A stretch of DNA of 34,263 nucleotides from DAOUBP01 sp034432655 (GCA_034432655.1 DAOUBP010000103.1:1-34263); one strand, 5' to 3'; shown: positions 1-11,293, counted from the first letter of the stretch. Numbers and translations are program-made. The notes: generated by a model not told the origin, from the sequence alone.

Positions 1-1
1 G

Positions 2-2488
2 CAATGGCAGCGCGGCCGGCGCTTGCTCATGGTGCAGGTTTTTCCCTTTCAGTACAACCCGGTGACGGGGAAGTTGCTCTATCATCCGGATCTTGAGGTG
101 AGAGTAACGGCTGAAGCCGTTACTACGCAGGAGGATGCGTCAGCGCCTGGTAGTGGCGGCTTAAGCCGCCCGGCAACGGCTGAAGCCGTTACTACGCAGG
201 AGGATGCGTCGGCGCCTGGTAGTGGCGACTTCAGCCGCCCGGCGCTCCGCATCTACACCGGCGAGCGCGGGATGTATCGCCTCACCTATGCCGACCTCCA
301 GGCCGCTGGGGTGCCGGTGGAGGGCGTAGACCCTGCCACATTCGCCATGACCTATCTGGGCGAGCCCATCGCCATCGAGGTGGTGGGCGCGGAGGACGGC
401 CGTTTCGACCCCGGTGACCTGGTGGTTTTCTACGCCGAGCCCTATCAGGGTCGCTATATGAACCGGAATGTCTACCGGTTCACCTGGGGTAGTGAGCCCG
501 GGATGCGTATGGCGCAGCGCGCAGCCGCGCCTTCCGAGGCGGAGCAGCCGCTTACAAGCATTATGCGTACCGCGCATATCGAATACGACCGCAGCTACTA
601 TAGCACCTACAACCTCCCGCGCGCTGCCGACCACTGGTTCGACGATCCGCTGTACGCCAATGTTGCCACCCCGGTGGTGACCCGCACCTACCCGCTGCCC
701 CTCAGCTATCCTCTGGCCGAGGGGGAGGTGCTGGTGCGGGCACAGCTCCACGGCGGCAAAGACTGGGGGACCAACCCCGATCAATCGGTTGCCATCGCGC
801 TCAACGGCCAGCCGGTCGGCCTGTTTCAGTGGCAGGGCAGCCGGCTCTTCCTGGCCGAAGCGACCGTCCCGGCAGCCTGGCTGCAGCCTACAGACAACCA
901 GTTAACCCTCACTGCCGCGCTGGCGCAGTTGCCAGGCCTGGACGGTTACTGGGTCTCGCCCGATTGGGTTCAGGTACGCTATCCGGCTCTGCCCCAGGCA
1001 GAGGCGGACCGGCTCTTCATTGAGTCCATCTTCCTCCCGCCATCTGCAGCACAGCGCGTCTATCTGCCTCTGGTCAGCGGCGGGGGCGGCGGGCCGCTGG
1101 CGCCGGTTTATCCCTATCGCCTGGCGGCAGAAGGCTTTTCGAAGCCGGCGGTGCGGGTCTACGATGTCAGCGCAGCCCGTTTCCCGGTGGTGCTCACCTC
1201 ACCGTTGGTGATGATGACCGGCTCAAAGTATGCCGTACAGTTCAACGTGCCTGCCTCGGGCGGCAGCTATTTTCTGTCCACGGACGACGGGCTGTTGCCC
1301 CCCCTGGCCCTGGAGCCCGATGCCCCGTCGGACTGGCGCTCGCCGGCGCACGCGGCCGATTACATCGCAATCGTGCACCGCTCTTTATGGGACGCAATTC
1401 AGCCGTTGCTGGATCATCGCGCTGCTGACGGGCTGCGGGTGGCCAAGGTGGACGTGCAGGACATCTACGATGAGTTCAGCGCCGGCCGGGTGGACCCGGA
1501 GGCGATCCGCAGCTTTCTGGCCTATGCCTATCACCACTGGAACGCGGGCCAGGAGCCGCCGCGCTACGTGTTGCTGGTGGGCGATGGCCATTACGACTTC
1601 AAAGGCGCATCTCGCCCCGACCTGCCTAACCTGATCCCGCCCTATCTCCTGCACATTGACCCCTACATCGGCGAGACCGCAGCCGATAACCGCTATGTCA
1701 GCGTAGATGGCCCCGACGATTTCCTGCCGGATATGGCCATCGGCCGCATCCCGGCCAAGACGCCGGCCGACGTCAGCGCCGTGGTGCAGAAGATCATCGC
1801 TTATGAGACGTCAGCGCCGGCGGGTGACTGGCAGCGCACTGTGGTCTTCGTGGCCGATGACAAAGACGACAAAGCAGGGAACTTCCACAACCTCAGCGAT
1901 CAGACCAGGACAGGTGTGCTGCCGGCGGACTACCAGAGCCAGACGATCTACTATCGGGCTGACGCCAGCACCGACACGGCTCCCGAGATGAAGCAGGCAA
2001 TTCGCGCCGCTTTCAACGCGCGGGCGATTTATCTGCAGTGGTTCGGCCACGCCTCGCGTCAGCGGTGGGGCGGCGGGCTGCTGAACATGTTCGACTTGCT
2101 CGATCCGCCCCTGCTGACATCCAACACCGCGTTGCCGTTCACCGCCCACTACAGCTGTTGGTCCGGCTATTTCATTGCCGTGCAAGGCAGCAGCACGTAC
2201 GGCGGCAGCGAGATGACGTTGGGGGAAAAGCTGTTGTTGACGCCAGGCCGCGGGGCAGTGGCCGACTTCTCGCCCAGCGGCCTGCACGTCGGCTCAGCTC
2301 TGGTGGTGCTCAATCAAGGTGTCGTGCGGGCCCTGTTCGTTGACCGCACAGACCGTGTCGGCCTGGCAGTCAACGCAGCGAAGGCAGAGGTTTTCGCCAG
2401 CAGCGGGGCCGCGCTGGATGTGATTGACACTCAGATCCTCTTCGGCGACCCGGCCACCCGCCTGCGCCTGCCGGGGACCGCGCCCTGA
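2..2488 (+). CDS. Gingipain-type cysteine peptidase (family C25), 5' end outside the window
   Basis: Probable secreted cysteine peptidase. The frame is open from base 2 without a stop, and the sequence before the first in-frame start codons (TTG 23, ATG 29) is still propeptide-like, so the true start lies to the left and any signal peptide is not visible. Numbering from TTG 23: a FPFQYNPVTG segment near residue 8 matches C25 propeptides; YVLLVGDGHYDF near 515 belongs to the catalytic domain; the catalytic pair is probably His676 in FGHAS and Cys712 in YSCWSG; the end (ILFGDPATRL) is the usual C25 domain end. A VYLPLV stretch with a glycine run near 347 looks like a linker. No C-terminal sorting domain is visible. 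Odd: residues 29-74 are a tandem 23-residue duplication encoded by a hairpin repeat. The next gene is convergent, 47 bp away. Family assignment is firm; the substrate is unknown. Confidence 0.85.
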   Translation, partial: QWQRGRRLLMVQVFPFQYNPVTGKLLYHPDLEVRVTAEAVTTQEDASAPGSGGLSRPATAEAVTTQEDASAPGSGDFSRPALRIYTGERGMYRLTYADLQAAGVPVEGVDPATFAMTYLGEPIAIEVVGAEDGRFDPGDLVVFYAEPYQGRYMNRNVYRFTWGSEPGMRMAQRAAAPSEAEQPLTSIMRTAHIEYDRSYYSTYNLPRAADHWFDDPLYANVATPVVTRTYPLPLSYPLAEGEVLVRAQLHGGKDWGTNPDQSVAIALNGQPVGLFQWQGSRLFLAEATVPAAWLQPTDNQLTLTAALAQLPGLDGYWVSPDWVQVRYPALPQAEADRLFIESIFLPPSAAQRVYLPLVSGGGGGPLAPVYPYRLAAEGFSKPAVRVYDVSAARFPVVLTSPLVMMTGSKYAVQFNVPASGGSYFLSTDDGLLPPLALEPDAPSDWRSPAHAADYIAIVHRSLWDAIQPLLDHRAADGLRVAKVDVQDIYDEFSAGRVDPEAIRSFLAYAYHHWNAGQEPPRYVLLVGDGHYDFKGASRPDLPNLIPPYLLHIDPYIGETAADNRYVSVDGPDDFLPDMAIGRIPAKTPADVSAVVQKIIAYETSAPAGDWQRTVVFVADDKDDKAGNFHNLSDQTRTGVLPADYQSQTIYYRADASTDTAPEMKQAIRAAFNARAIYLQWFGHASRQRWGGGLLNMFDLLDPPLLTSNTALPFTAHYSCWSGYFIAVQGSSTYGGSEMTLGEKLLLTPGRGAVADFSPSGLHVGSALVVLNQGVVRALFVDRTDRVGLAVNAAKAEVFASSGAALDVIDTQILFGDPATRLRLPGTAP
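107..244 (+). repeat. Two in-frame 69-bp tandem copies of a REP-like hairpin unit
   Basis: Copies at 107-175 and 176-244 differ at only a few bases. Each begins with ACGGCTGAAGCCGT (107-120, 176-189) and ends with a second dyad; in copy 1 this is the perfect palindrome GGCGGCTTAAGCCGCC (155-170), in copy 2 a degenerate form (224-239). The left part is roughly complementary to the right part (ACTACGCAGG against CCTGGTAGT), so each unit can fold as one long imperfect hairpin. The length, 69 = 3 x 23, keeps the C25 reading frame open. Confidence 0.9.
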
Positions 2489-2535
2489 GGCGGAAAGAGC
2501 TGGACGTACCGGGCGCGCTGCCGGCGCTCTGCCTG

Positions 2536-5025
2536 TCAGCCCGAGCTGTTCGATGTTGCAGTCGGCGTAGCCTCCACAGTTGTTGTGGCCGTCGGGGTCA
2601 GCGGTGCCACGGTCGGTGTCGGTGTCGGTGTCGGCGGCGGCAGGTTGGGCCGGCCCGGGCTGGGCGGCCAATCGGCGTGCCAGGTCCAATCCGGCCCCAG
2701 GCTGTAGCTGGCGTCCGGCCTCATTCGCGGGTATTGCACCACGTCCAGCAACACCCCTGCTGCGTTGTACAGCCGCACCTCACCCCCGTTATCGTCCATG
2801 CTCAGCCGCGTCTGCAGATCATACAAAACCAGGAAACCTCCGGCCGGCAGCACCGTCCGCCGCGGCAGCCGATAGACTCGTGGGTTGGCCCCGTTCCGAT
2901 CGCGTGTTTCCAACAGCCAGCCGCTCAGGTCGGCCGGCCGGCGCGTTGCGTTGACCAGCTCGAGCCATTCGTCGCGCGCGTTGCGCAGGCCGTCCCTGTT
3001 CCAGTCCACCCGACCCGGCACCGGCAGCAACTCATTGAGCCATACCCCCGGCGTCCGGGTAGGCGTGGGCGTGGGGGAGGGCGTGGCTGTCGCCGTAGCG
3101 GTCGGGGTATAAGTGGGGACGCCCGGCTCCCAGGTAGCCGTAGCGGTGGGTACAGGTGTTTCGGTCGGCGGTTCCTCAGGGGTCGGCGTCTCGGTTACCG
3201 TGGGCGTTGCCGTCGGCGTCTCGGTAAGTGTCGGCGTCGCCGTCGGCGTCTCAGTTTGCGTCGCCGTCGGCGTCTCGGTCGGCGTGGGCGTCGGCGTCGC
3301 GGTCTCCGTCGGCGTAGGAGTAAGTGTTGGCGTCGCGGTCGGCGTGGGCGTCAACGTCGGCGTCTCCGTCGGCGTTGGCGTGGCCGTCTGGGTGGCGGTT
3401 GTCGTCGGCGACGGCGTGACGGTTGCCGTCGGCGTGGCGGTCGGCGATGGCGTAACAGTGGCAGATGGGCCGGGCGTGCGCGTCGCTGTCGGCGTGAGAG
3501 TCGGTGTCGCGGTTGGAGTGCGCGTTGCCGTGGCTGTCGGCGTCGCGGTAGCGGTCGGCAACGGGGTCACCTGCTGCCACCAGAAGCTGATAAACGCGTT
3601 GCCGGTGCGCTCGTAGTATTCCACCACCACCGTCTTGGTGCCGGCCAGTGGCACGTCAACGGTATACGGGGTGGTGGCGCTGCCGTCATGCCATTCGTTC
3701 AAGACCAACTGGCCGTCCACGAAGACGCGCACGCCGTCATCGGCCTGGGCAAACAGCCGGTAGACGCCGGGCGCGAAGGCCACCTGTCGTGTCCAGCGCA
3801 CCGAGAAGCCGTCCGCGGGCAGGCCGGTGGCCGGTGCACCGGTACCCCACTGGAAGCTGAGAAAACGATCGTTGCGTGTCAACAACGGGGTGCCCACCAG
3901 GCTCAGGTTCCCCCAATATTCCCCTTTCCAGTCAGGATAGCTGACTACATCCAGCCGCTCCCAGCGCAAACTCACTTTGGCCAGGCCGACGCGTTCGTAG
4001 TACTCCACGCGCAGGCTGTGCAGCGCGGCGGCCAGCGCGATCTCCCCGCTCGTCACGCGTTCGCTGCCATCCCGCCACTCGTCAATCAAGAGCACATCGT
4101 CCACCCACAGCCGCGCGCCGTCGTCCACGGTCAGATAGAAGCGATAAGTCCCCGCCGGGAAGCTGAGCGTACGCGTCCAGCGCGCCGAGAAGCCGTCCAC
4201 AGGGACGCCGGCTGCAGGGGAACCGAGGCCCCAACTGAAATCTACGTTCCAGTCGTTGCGCACCAGCACCGGCGCGCCGGCCAGGTTGGGGTTGGTGAAG
4301 TATTCCCCTCGCCAGTCGGTGATGACGGGTTCCGGCGTCGCAGTCGGTGGCGGGGGCGGCGGAGGCGGCGGCACCAGCGTGGCGGTCGGCGGCAGTGCCG
4401 TGGCCGTGGGCGGCACGGGGGTGCGGGTGGGCGCCGGCCGGGTGGCTGTGGCGGCCGGCCGGGTGGCCGTCGGCGGCAAAGCGGTGGCAGTGGGCACGGG
4501 CGAGATCACCGGCAGGGCGGTGGCCGTGGCAGTGGGCAGCGCAGTGGTGATAACCTGGAATGGGACCTGGCTGCGCAGGCCGGCGGCCGGGTCTATCACC
4601 GTGATGAGAACCCCCGGCAGGCTTGCCCAGCGTGGGTCGAAGGGGTAGACGAACCTGACTGAAAACTCTCCGGCCGCGTTGGCGATGGCCGATGCCTGAT
4701 CCAGCCCGGGCACCTGGCCGGTGGCCGGGTCCTCCAGCCGGATGAACACGGTGCCGCCGGGACGCCAGTTACGTCCCGTCACGGTGATGCGTGTGCCCGG
4801 GCCGCCTGCGGTCGGCGTGATCTCCACTGTCGGCGGCCCGGCCGGCCGCACAGTGACCGTGGGCGTGGTCGTCGGTGCCCCGGCCCCGGCCGGCCATAGT
4901 CGCGGCAGAACGCTGCAACTGGCAGCCGCCAACGCGATCCCGGCCAGCGTTATCGTCACCACCAGGAGCGTTATGAGTCTGGATGAGGGCCTGCTGAAAA
5001 ACGCCAGAATTCCTCGTGTGTGCAT
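2536..5025 (-). CDS. Probable lipoprotein with two PA14 domains, Thr-Pro linkers and a lamin-tail domain
   Basis: 829 residues, exported and probably lipid-anchored: residues 17-37 are hydrophobic and end in a lipobox-like AAASC (Cys37). Then come an IPT/TIG-like segment (about 66-160, with PGTRITVTGRNW), a Pro/Thr-rich linker (163-230), PA14 domain 1 (about 236-358), PA14 domain 2 (about 365-485), a very long Thr-Pro linker (488-659) and a lamin-tail domain (about 661-775, starting VWLNELLP), followed by a short Thr-Pro tail. The two PA14 copies share DGFSxRWTR, DDGxRxxVD and VEYYER motifs. PA14 and lamin-tail domains usually serve carbohydrate or surface binding; no catalytic domain is present. 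ATG 5025 follows GGAGGAG at good spacing. The gene lies downstream of the glycoside hydrolase on the same strand, so a shared role in polysaccharide handling is an inference. Confidence 0.85.
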   Translation of the reverse strand: MHTRGILAFFSRPSSRLITLLVVTITLAGIALAAASCSVLPRLWPAGAGAPTTTPTVTVRPAGPPTVEITPTAGGPGTRITVTGRNWRPGGTVFIRLEDPATGQVPGLDQASAIANAAGEFSVRFVYPFDPRWASLPGVLITVIDPAAGLRSQVPFQVITTALPTATATALPVISPVPTATALPPTATRPAATATRPAPTRTPVPPTATALPPTATLVPPPPPPPPPTATPEPVITDWRGEYFTNPNLAGAPVLVRNDWNVDFSWGLGSPAAGVPVDGFSARWTRTLSFPAGTYRFYLTVDDGARLWVDDVLLIDEWRDGSERVTSGEIALAAALHSLRVEYYERVGLAKVSLRWERLDVVSYPDWKGEYWGNLSLVGTPLLTRNDRFLSFQWGTGAPATGLPADGFSVRWTRQVAFAPGVYRLFAQADDGVRVFVDGQLVLNEWHDGSATTPYTVDVPLAGTKTVVVEYYERTGNAFISFWWQQVTPLPTATATPTATATRTPTATPTLTPTATRTPGPSATVTPSPTATPTATVTPSPTTTATQTATPTPTETPTLTPTPTATPTLTPTPTETATPTPTPTETPTATQTETPTATPTLTETPTATPTVTETPTPEEPPTETPVPTATATWEPGVPTYTPTATATATPSPTPTPTRTPGVWLNELLPVPGRVDWNRDGLRNARDEWLELVNATRRPADLSGWLLETRDRNGANPRVYRLPRRTVLPAGGFLVLYDLQTRLSMDDNGGEVRLYNAAGVLLDVVQYPRMRPDASYSLGPDWTWHADWPPSPGRPNLPPPTPTPTPTVAPLTPTATTTVEATPTATSNSSG
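3049..3564 (-). repeat. Long Thr-Pro-coding low-complexity tract
   Basis: Codes for about 170 residues made almost only of Thr, Pro, Ala and Glu (TPT, TATP, TETP units). The DNA is a degenerate 6-nt pattern that produces long spurious frames on the plus strand rich in Gly and Val. A shorter tract of the same kind (4336-4539) joins the IPT-like segment to the first PA14 domain and includes a run of nine prolines. Confidence 0.9.
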
Positions 5026-5044
5026 CGGGCTTTCTCCTCCTTCA

Positions 5045-5068
5045 AGCCATACAGCCTGTATGATGGCT
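5045..5068 (-). promoter_or_regulatory. Small hairpin in the lipoprotein leader
   Basis: An AGCC...ATACAG arm faces CTGTATGGCT with a 3-nt bulge, about 10 nt upstream of the GGAGGAG ribosome-binding site. It could affect translation of the lipoprotein mRNA; this is inference only. No convincing promoter was found in the 96 bp between the hydrolase stop and this gene. Confidence 0.35.
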
Positions 5069-5121
5069 GCGCACGTATCACATCAATCATGACGTTTCTC
5101 CGCTGCTATGGTTCCGTCGGT

Positions 5122-6558
5122 TCACCGCAATTGGAATCTCTCCCAGCGGCCCGTCTTGTGTGCCGGCGCTTTATCCCTGGCTGCGGTTCCCTGGCGGGAT
5201 GTCGGGTTCTGAACCGACGGTGTCATGGCGCGCAAGGGCAGGCGGCCATGAGAGGCAGCCGCTTCCACCAACAGCCTGGGCGCGCCGCCGATGATACAGG
5301 GATTGTTGCTGCAAACTGCGCCGGGCAACGCCACGACATAAGCCCCGTTCACAGCGCGGATCGGGCGGGCTGTCCCGCGCTCATCTACCAGCAGCCCCTC
5401 GGCGGCCACCGCGCGCACCTGGACCTGGGCCCCGTGCCGGCCGGTCGTCCACAGGACGGTGGTCGTCTGGCCGCCGCGATCAAAAGTCACTGCCTCGATC
5501 TCGCCGACGCGTTGGCGATAGACTTGCCGAAAGCCCGCCAGATAGGTTGTGGCCACCCGGTATGCGGCAAACGCCGGCCGCGGCGAGTTGTCGCCCCGCA
5601 ACAGCCCATACGGCTCGATGGATTCAGGGTGATCGGCCGTGTTGCGCAGCTTGTAGAACTCTACCCGGTCGGCGCCGGCTGCAAAGGCCAGGCTGAACTC
5701 CTGCAATACAAACGCGGCCTGCTCCTCCAGCGTGATTTTGAAACGCGGCACCGACCAGGGGGGCTCCAGCGGATCTTCCGAGGGCGGCGCGTTGGTCTCG
5801 TTGAGCCATAGCTCTTTACCGGTCAGGCCGTATTGCGCCAACACAGCCTGTGCTTCGGCCAGCACGTTCGGGGTCTGGCTGGGGTTGAAGTAGAGGTGAT
5901 AGATCACGGCATCGAAATAGAAGCCGCGGGCCGGCGCTTCCGGGTCGGCGGCCAGGACCTCCAGGAGGCGGTCCAGGTAGCGTCGTCGGCCGTGCGACCA
6001 ATCCCAAAAATAGGTCAGTCCGGCCAGGTGTACCTGTTGTGCCGGATCAACCCCTTTGATGGCCAGGTAGGCGGTCTTGAGCAGGCGCGCATAGTCCTCT
6101 ACCGTGCCGGCCCACGTCTGTCCCGGGTGACCGGGTTCCCACACGTCCGGTTCGTTCCAGATGATCCAGTGACCGATGCGGCCGTGATAGTGCTGCGCCA
6201 TCCGCCGGGTGAACGCGGCCCACGCGTCCATGTCCGGCACAGCTCGCGCGCCGTCAGCCGGATTGGTAGCGGCCCAGGCCGGCGTGCCGATGAGCACGGC
6301 CACTACCTGGCGGCCGGCAGCCAGCTCGGCCGCGATGAGCGGATCGGGCACATTGGCCGGCTTCCAGTCGTCCCGGCTGGTCGGCTGGATCACGTCCCAA
6401 CGCAGGATGATGCGCGTGTAGCCGGCGCCGGCTTCGGCCGCTGCCGTCGGGTTGACGAATGTTTCCACGATGCCGAAGCGCGGGTCAGGAGGGGGCGCGT
6501 CGGCCGCGGGCAGGGCCGCCAGGCCGATGAGCAGCATGCCCAGGACGGCTGTCCACAT
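5122..6558 (-). CDS. Secreted clan-A glycoside hydrolase (GH39/GH5-like TIM barrel)
   Basis: 478 residues from ATG 6558. The N-terminus is a plausible signal peptide (MWTAVLGMLLIGLAALPAADA). The start is uncertain: the frame stays open to a GTG at 6765, but the extra residues are Arg/Gly-rich and overlap a hairpin, and no good ribosome-binding site marks any candidate. Retaining glycosidase features: WNEPD with the likely acid/base Glu136, and ELWLNETN with the likely nucleophile Glu254, at the ends of barrel strands 4 and 7 as in clan GH-A. HLYFNPS and YKLRNTADHPES support a GH39-like fold. The specific sugar cannot be read from sequence. The last 35 residues are poorly conserved-looking and basic. 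The ATP synthase operon ends upstream on the same strand. Confidence 0.75.
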   Translation of the reverse strand: MWTAVLGMLLIGLAALPAADAPPPDPRFGIVETFVNPTAAAEAGAGYTRIILRWDVIQPTSRDDWKPANVPDPLIAAELAAGRQVVAVLIGTPAWAATNPADGARAVPDMDAWAAFTRRMAQHYHGRIGHWIIWNEPDVWEPGHPGQTWAGTVEDYARLLKTAYLAIKGVDPAQQVHLAGLTYFWDWSHGRRRYLDRLLEVLAADPEAPARGFYFDAVIYHLYFNPSQTPNVLAEAQAVLAQYGLTGKELWLNETNAPPSEDPLEPPWSVPRFKITLEEQAAFVLQEFSLAFAAGADRVEFYKLRNTADHPESIEPYGLLRGDNSPRPAFAAYRVATTYLAGFRQVYRQRVGEIEAVTFDRGGQTTTVLWTTGRHGAQVQVRAVAAEGLLVDERGTARPIRAVNGAYVVALPGAVCSNNPCIIGGAPRLLVEAAASHGRLPLRAMTPSVQNPTSRQGTAARDKAPAHKTGRWERFQLR

Positions 6559-6594
6559 GGTGTCTACCGCCACTGCGAAGAGAAAATCCGGACG

Positions 6595-6610
6595 CCGCAG
6601 CTTGCTGCGG
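6595..6610. repeat. Short REP-like dyad CCGCAGC-TT-GCTGCGG
   Basis: Two perfect 7-base arms with a 2-nt centre, 37 bp upstream of the chosen hydrolase start. It resembles the small dyads elsewhere in the window but has a different core. It supports treating this stretch as non-coding. Confidence 0.5.
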
Positions 6611-6752
6611 GGCAACGCATCGGGGCCCTGAAGGAGGCTGCGCACCAGGCCCCGGCGTCCGCCACGCGGGCCGCCACACCCTCTGGCGCGTTCCATGACA
6701 AGCCCCGGTGTCCGGATTCCCGGGCCAGGTTTCAAGCCGGGTTGCCAAACAG

Positions 6753-6783
6753 AAGCCCCGGCCACGCAAGATGGCAGGGGCTT
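6753..6783 (-). terminator. Probable atp operon terminator
   Basis: Stem AAGCCCC (6753-6759) against GGGGCTT (6777-6783), extended inside by a GCCA/TGGC pairing, 21 nt after the atpC stop. The minus-strand sequence that follows is only moderately T-rich (CTGTTTGG), so termination may be partial. Confidence 0.5.
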
Positions 6784-6804
6784 CCAATGATCGTTAGAAC
6801 AGGA

Positions 6805-7260
6805 CTATTTTTCGAGATCAGTTGGCTCGAACTCGGGGCCGGAAGAGCGTTGCGCCGACCGCCGTCGGGCCACCTTCAGCCGGATTTGCGAACGTTTGAG
6901 GGCCATCTCCAGGCTGGCCCGCTCCTCGCGCGGGGGGCCTTGCGCCAACAGCTGTTCCGCCCGCGCCCGGGCAGCCTCGGCGCGTTGCAGGTCAATCTCG
7001 TCTGAGCGTTCGGCTGTGCGAGCCAGGATGGTGATCTTGTCCGGCCGCACTTCCATCCAGCCCCCGCTGACGGCGAAGAGCAGGTCCGGTTGGCCCTCGC
7101 GCTTGACCACCACCTCGCCGGGGCTGAGGATGGTCATCAGCGGCGCGTGTTTGGGCAAAATGCCCAGCTGCCCTTCGATGCCGGGCGCCAGGACCTCGTT
7201 CACATCACTGGAGAAGACCATGTGGTCCTGGGAGACGAAATCCAGGCGGATGGTTGACAT
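6805..7260 (-). CDS. atpC: ATP synthase F1 subunit epsilon
   Basis: 151 residues. Central-stalk subunit that couples c-ring rotation to the catalytic head and can inhibit ATP hydrolysis. The N-terminal beta-sandwich carries the family pattern (VFSSDVNEVLAPGIEGQLGILPKHAPLMTIL, shown here only as its class; key part GQLGILPKHAP near residues 30-40), followed by a helical C-terminal domain rich in Ala, Arg and Glu. The basic C-terminal extension (about residues 130-151) is longer than in Escherichia coli. ATG 7260 lies 5 nt after the atpD stop, so translation is probably coupled to atpD. Last gene of the operon. Confidence 0.95.
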   Translation of the reverse strand: MSTIRLDFVSQDHMVFSSDVNEVLAPGIEGQLGILPKHAPLMTILSPGEVVVKREGQPDLLFAVSGGWMEVRPDKITILARTAERSDEIDLQRAEAARARAEQLLAQGPPREERASLEMALKRSQIRLKVARRRSAQRSSGPEFEPTDLEK

Positions 7261-7265
7261 AGCTG

Positions 7266-8669
<1,404 letters not shown>

Positions 8670-8708
8670 GTTTTTCCTTCTCCGTTGGCTCTAGATTGCG
8701 CTGTACTG

Positions 8709-8812
8709 CGTATTTCGTATTCCGTGTTGCGTGTCTCGTATTTCGTCCGCCTTACGCACTAAGCACTACGCGCTACGGAGCACGCACTCGCAGTATGCAC
8801 TACGCACTACCG
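8709..8812 (-). repeat. Mirrored 7-nt degenerate repeats between atpG and atpD
   Basis: On the plus strand CGT recurs at exactly 7-nt steps at 8709, 8716, 8723, 8730, 8737 and 8744 (words such as CGTATTT, CGTGTTG). A second run of heptads of the ACTACGC type follows (ACT at 8758, 8765, 8786, 8799 and 8806, with variants at 8772, 8779 and 8793). ACTACGC is close to the reverse complement of the first word, so the atp mRNA could form a long imperfect hairpin between atpG and atpD. Confidence 0.85.
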
Positions 8813-8816
8813 TTCA

Positions 8817-9695
8817 TCAGGCCGCCCGGCGGGCCAGCGCACTCGCGCCGCCCACGATGTCGAGCAGCTCTTTAGTGATGGCCTCCTGACGGGCCTTGTT
8901 GTAAGAAAGGGTCAGATCGCCGATCAGCTCGTTGGCCGCATCGGTGGCGTTGCGCATCGCCACCATGCGGGCCGATTGTTCGCTGGCGATGGCCTCATAC
9001 ACTGCCTGCAGCACCTGCAACTCGGTCAGACCGCGCAATACTTCATTGAGAATCGTCTGCGGATCCGGCTCGAAGATGTAGTCGGCGGCCATCGGCACTT
9101 CCGGTTGCGCCATGACGATCGGCAGCAGCTGTTTGATGGCCGGCTCCTGGCGCAAGGTGGAGATGAAATCGGTGTAGGCGATATACACGGCATCGTATTC
9201 GCCCTTGATGAAGTCTTCGATCAGGATGCTGGTGACCGGCGCGATGTCGTTGCTGCTGGGCCGGTCGCCGATCCCTGTGAACTCGGCGCGCACGGGCGGG
9301 CCATGCCGCAGCATCCAGTCCCGGCCCTTGCGCCCGATTGTCACCAGGCTCACCTGCAGGCCCTGGCGCTCCCATTCATCAATGGTGATGGCCGCTTTGC
9401 GGATCACGTTGGCGTTGTACGCGCCGGCCAGGCCGCGGTCGCCGGTGATCAGCAACAGCCCCACCTTCCTCACGGGCCGCTGTTGGAGCAAAGGCTGCTC
9501 GGCCACGTTGGACCGGCGTAGCCGCGCCAGGTAGGTCAGCACCTCCCACGATTTTTGCGCGTAGGGCCGCGTTGCCAGCACCTGCTGTTGTGCCTTGCGC
9601 ATCTTGGCCGCGGCCACCGTCTCCATCGCCTTGGTGACTTTGGCGATGTTCCTGACGCTCCGGATGCGGCGGCGGATCTCGCGTGTGCTCGGCAT
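8817..9695 (-). CDS. atpG: ATP synthase F1 subunit gamma
   Basis: 292 residues, normal length. Central rotor shaft. The N-terminal helix (REIRRRIRSVRNIAKVTKAM region, with family-typical KVTKAMETVAAAKMRKA) and C-terminal helix (MVAMRNATDAANELIGDL, followed by YNKARQEAITKEL) are the coiled coil that penetrates the alpha/beta head, and both are well conserved. The middle contains the usual ITGDRGLAGAYN motif. ATG 9693-9695 follows AAGGATAAGG. It begins 18 nt after the atpA stop. Confidence 0.96.
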   Translation of the reverse strand: MPSTREIRRRIRSVRNIAKVTKAMETVAAAKMRKAQQQVLATRPYAQKSWEVLTYLARLRRSNVAEQPLLQQRPVRKVGLLLITGDRGLAGAYNANVIRKAAITIDEWERQGLQVSLVTIGRKGRDWMLRHGPPVRAEFTGIGDRPSSNDIAPVTSILIEDFIKGEYDAVYIAYTDFISTLRQEPAIKQLLPIVMAQPEVPMAADYIFEPDPQTILNEVLRGLTELQVLQAVYEAIASEQSARMVAMRNATDAANELIGDLTLSYNKARQEAITKELLDIVGGASALARRAA

Positions 9696-9713
9696 ACCTT
9701 ATCCTTTGGGACT

Positions 9714-11225
<1,512 letters not shown>

Positions 11226-11241
11226 ATCTAACTCCCTGAAG

Positions 11242-11293
11242 CGTACTGCGTACTGCGCAATCAGGCCTGCCGCGGCTGCCAGGCACGCAGTAC
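11242..11293 (-). repeat. Short mirrored heptad repeat between atpH and atpA
   Basis: CGTACTG occurs twice in tandem (11242-11248, 11249-11255), followed by CGCAATC. Its reverse complement returns at 11284-11295. GTACTGCG (11243-11250) and CGCAGTAC (11286-11293) are perfect 8-base arms, with a GC-rich inner pairing (GCCTG/CAGGC). The word is the same as in the atpG-atpD spacer and at 19.1 kb. It lies upstream of the atpA ribosome-binding site. Confidence 0.75.

Noticed and set aside
2489..2535. Bidirectional terminator between the C25 and lipoprotein genes
   Set aside because: Only a weak imperfect GC-rich pairing and no T-run in the 47 bp.
2677..4662. Long plus-strand frames rich in Gly, Val and Arg opposite the lipoprotein gene
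   Set aside because: They are antisense shadows of the Thr-Pro coding repeats; they have no family resemblance and the minus-strand frame has clear domains and a good start.
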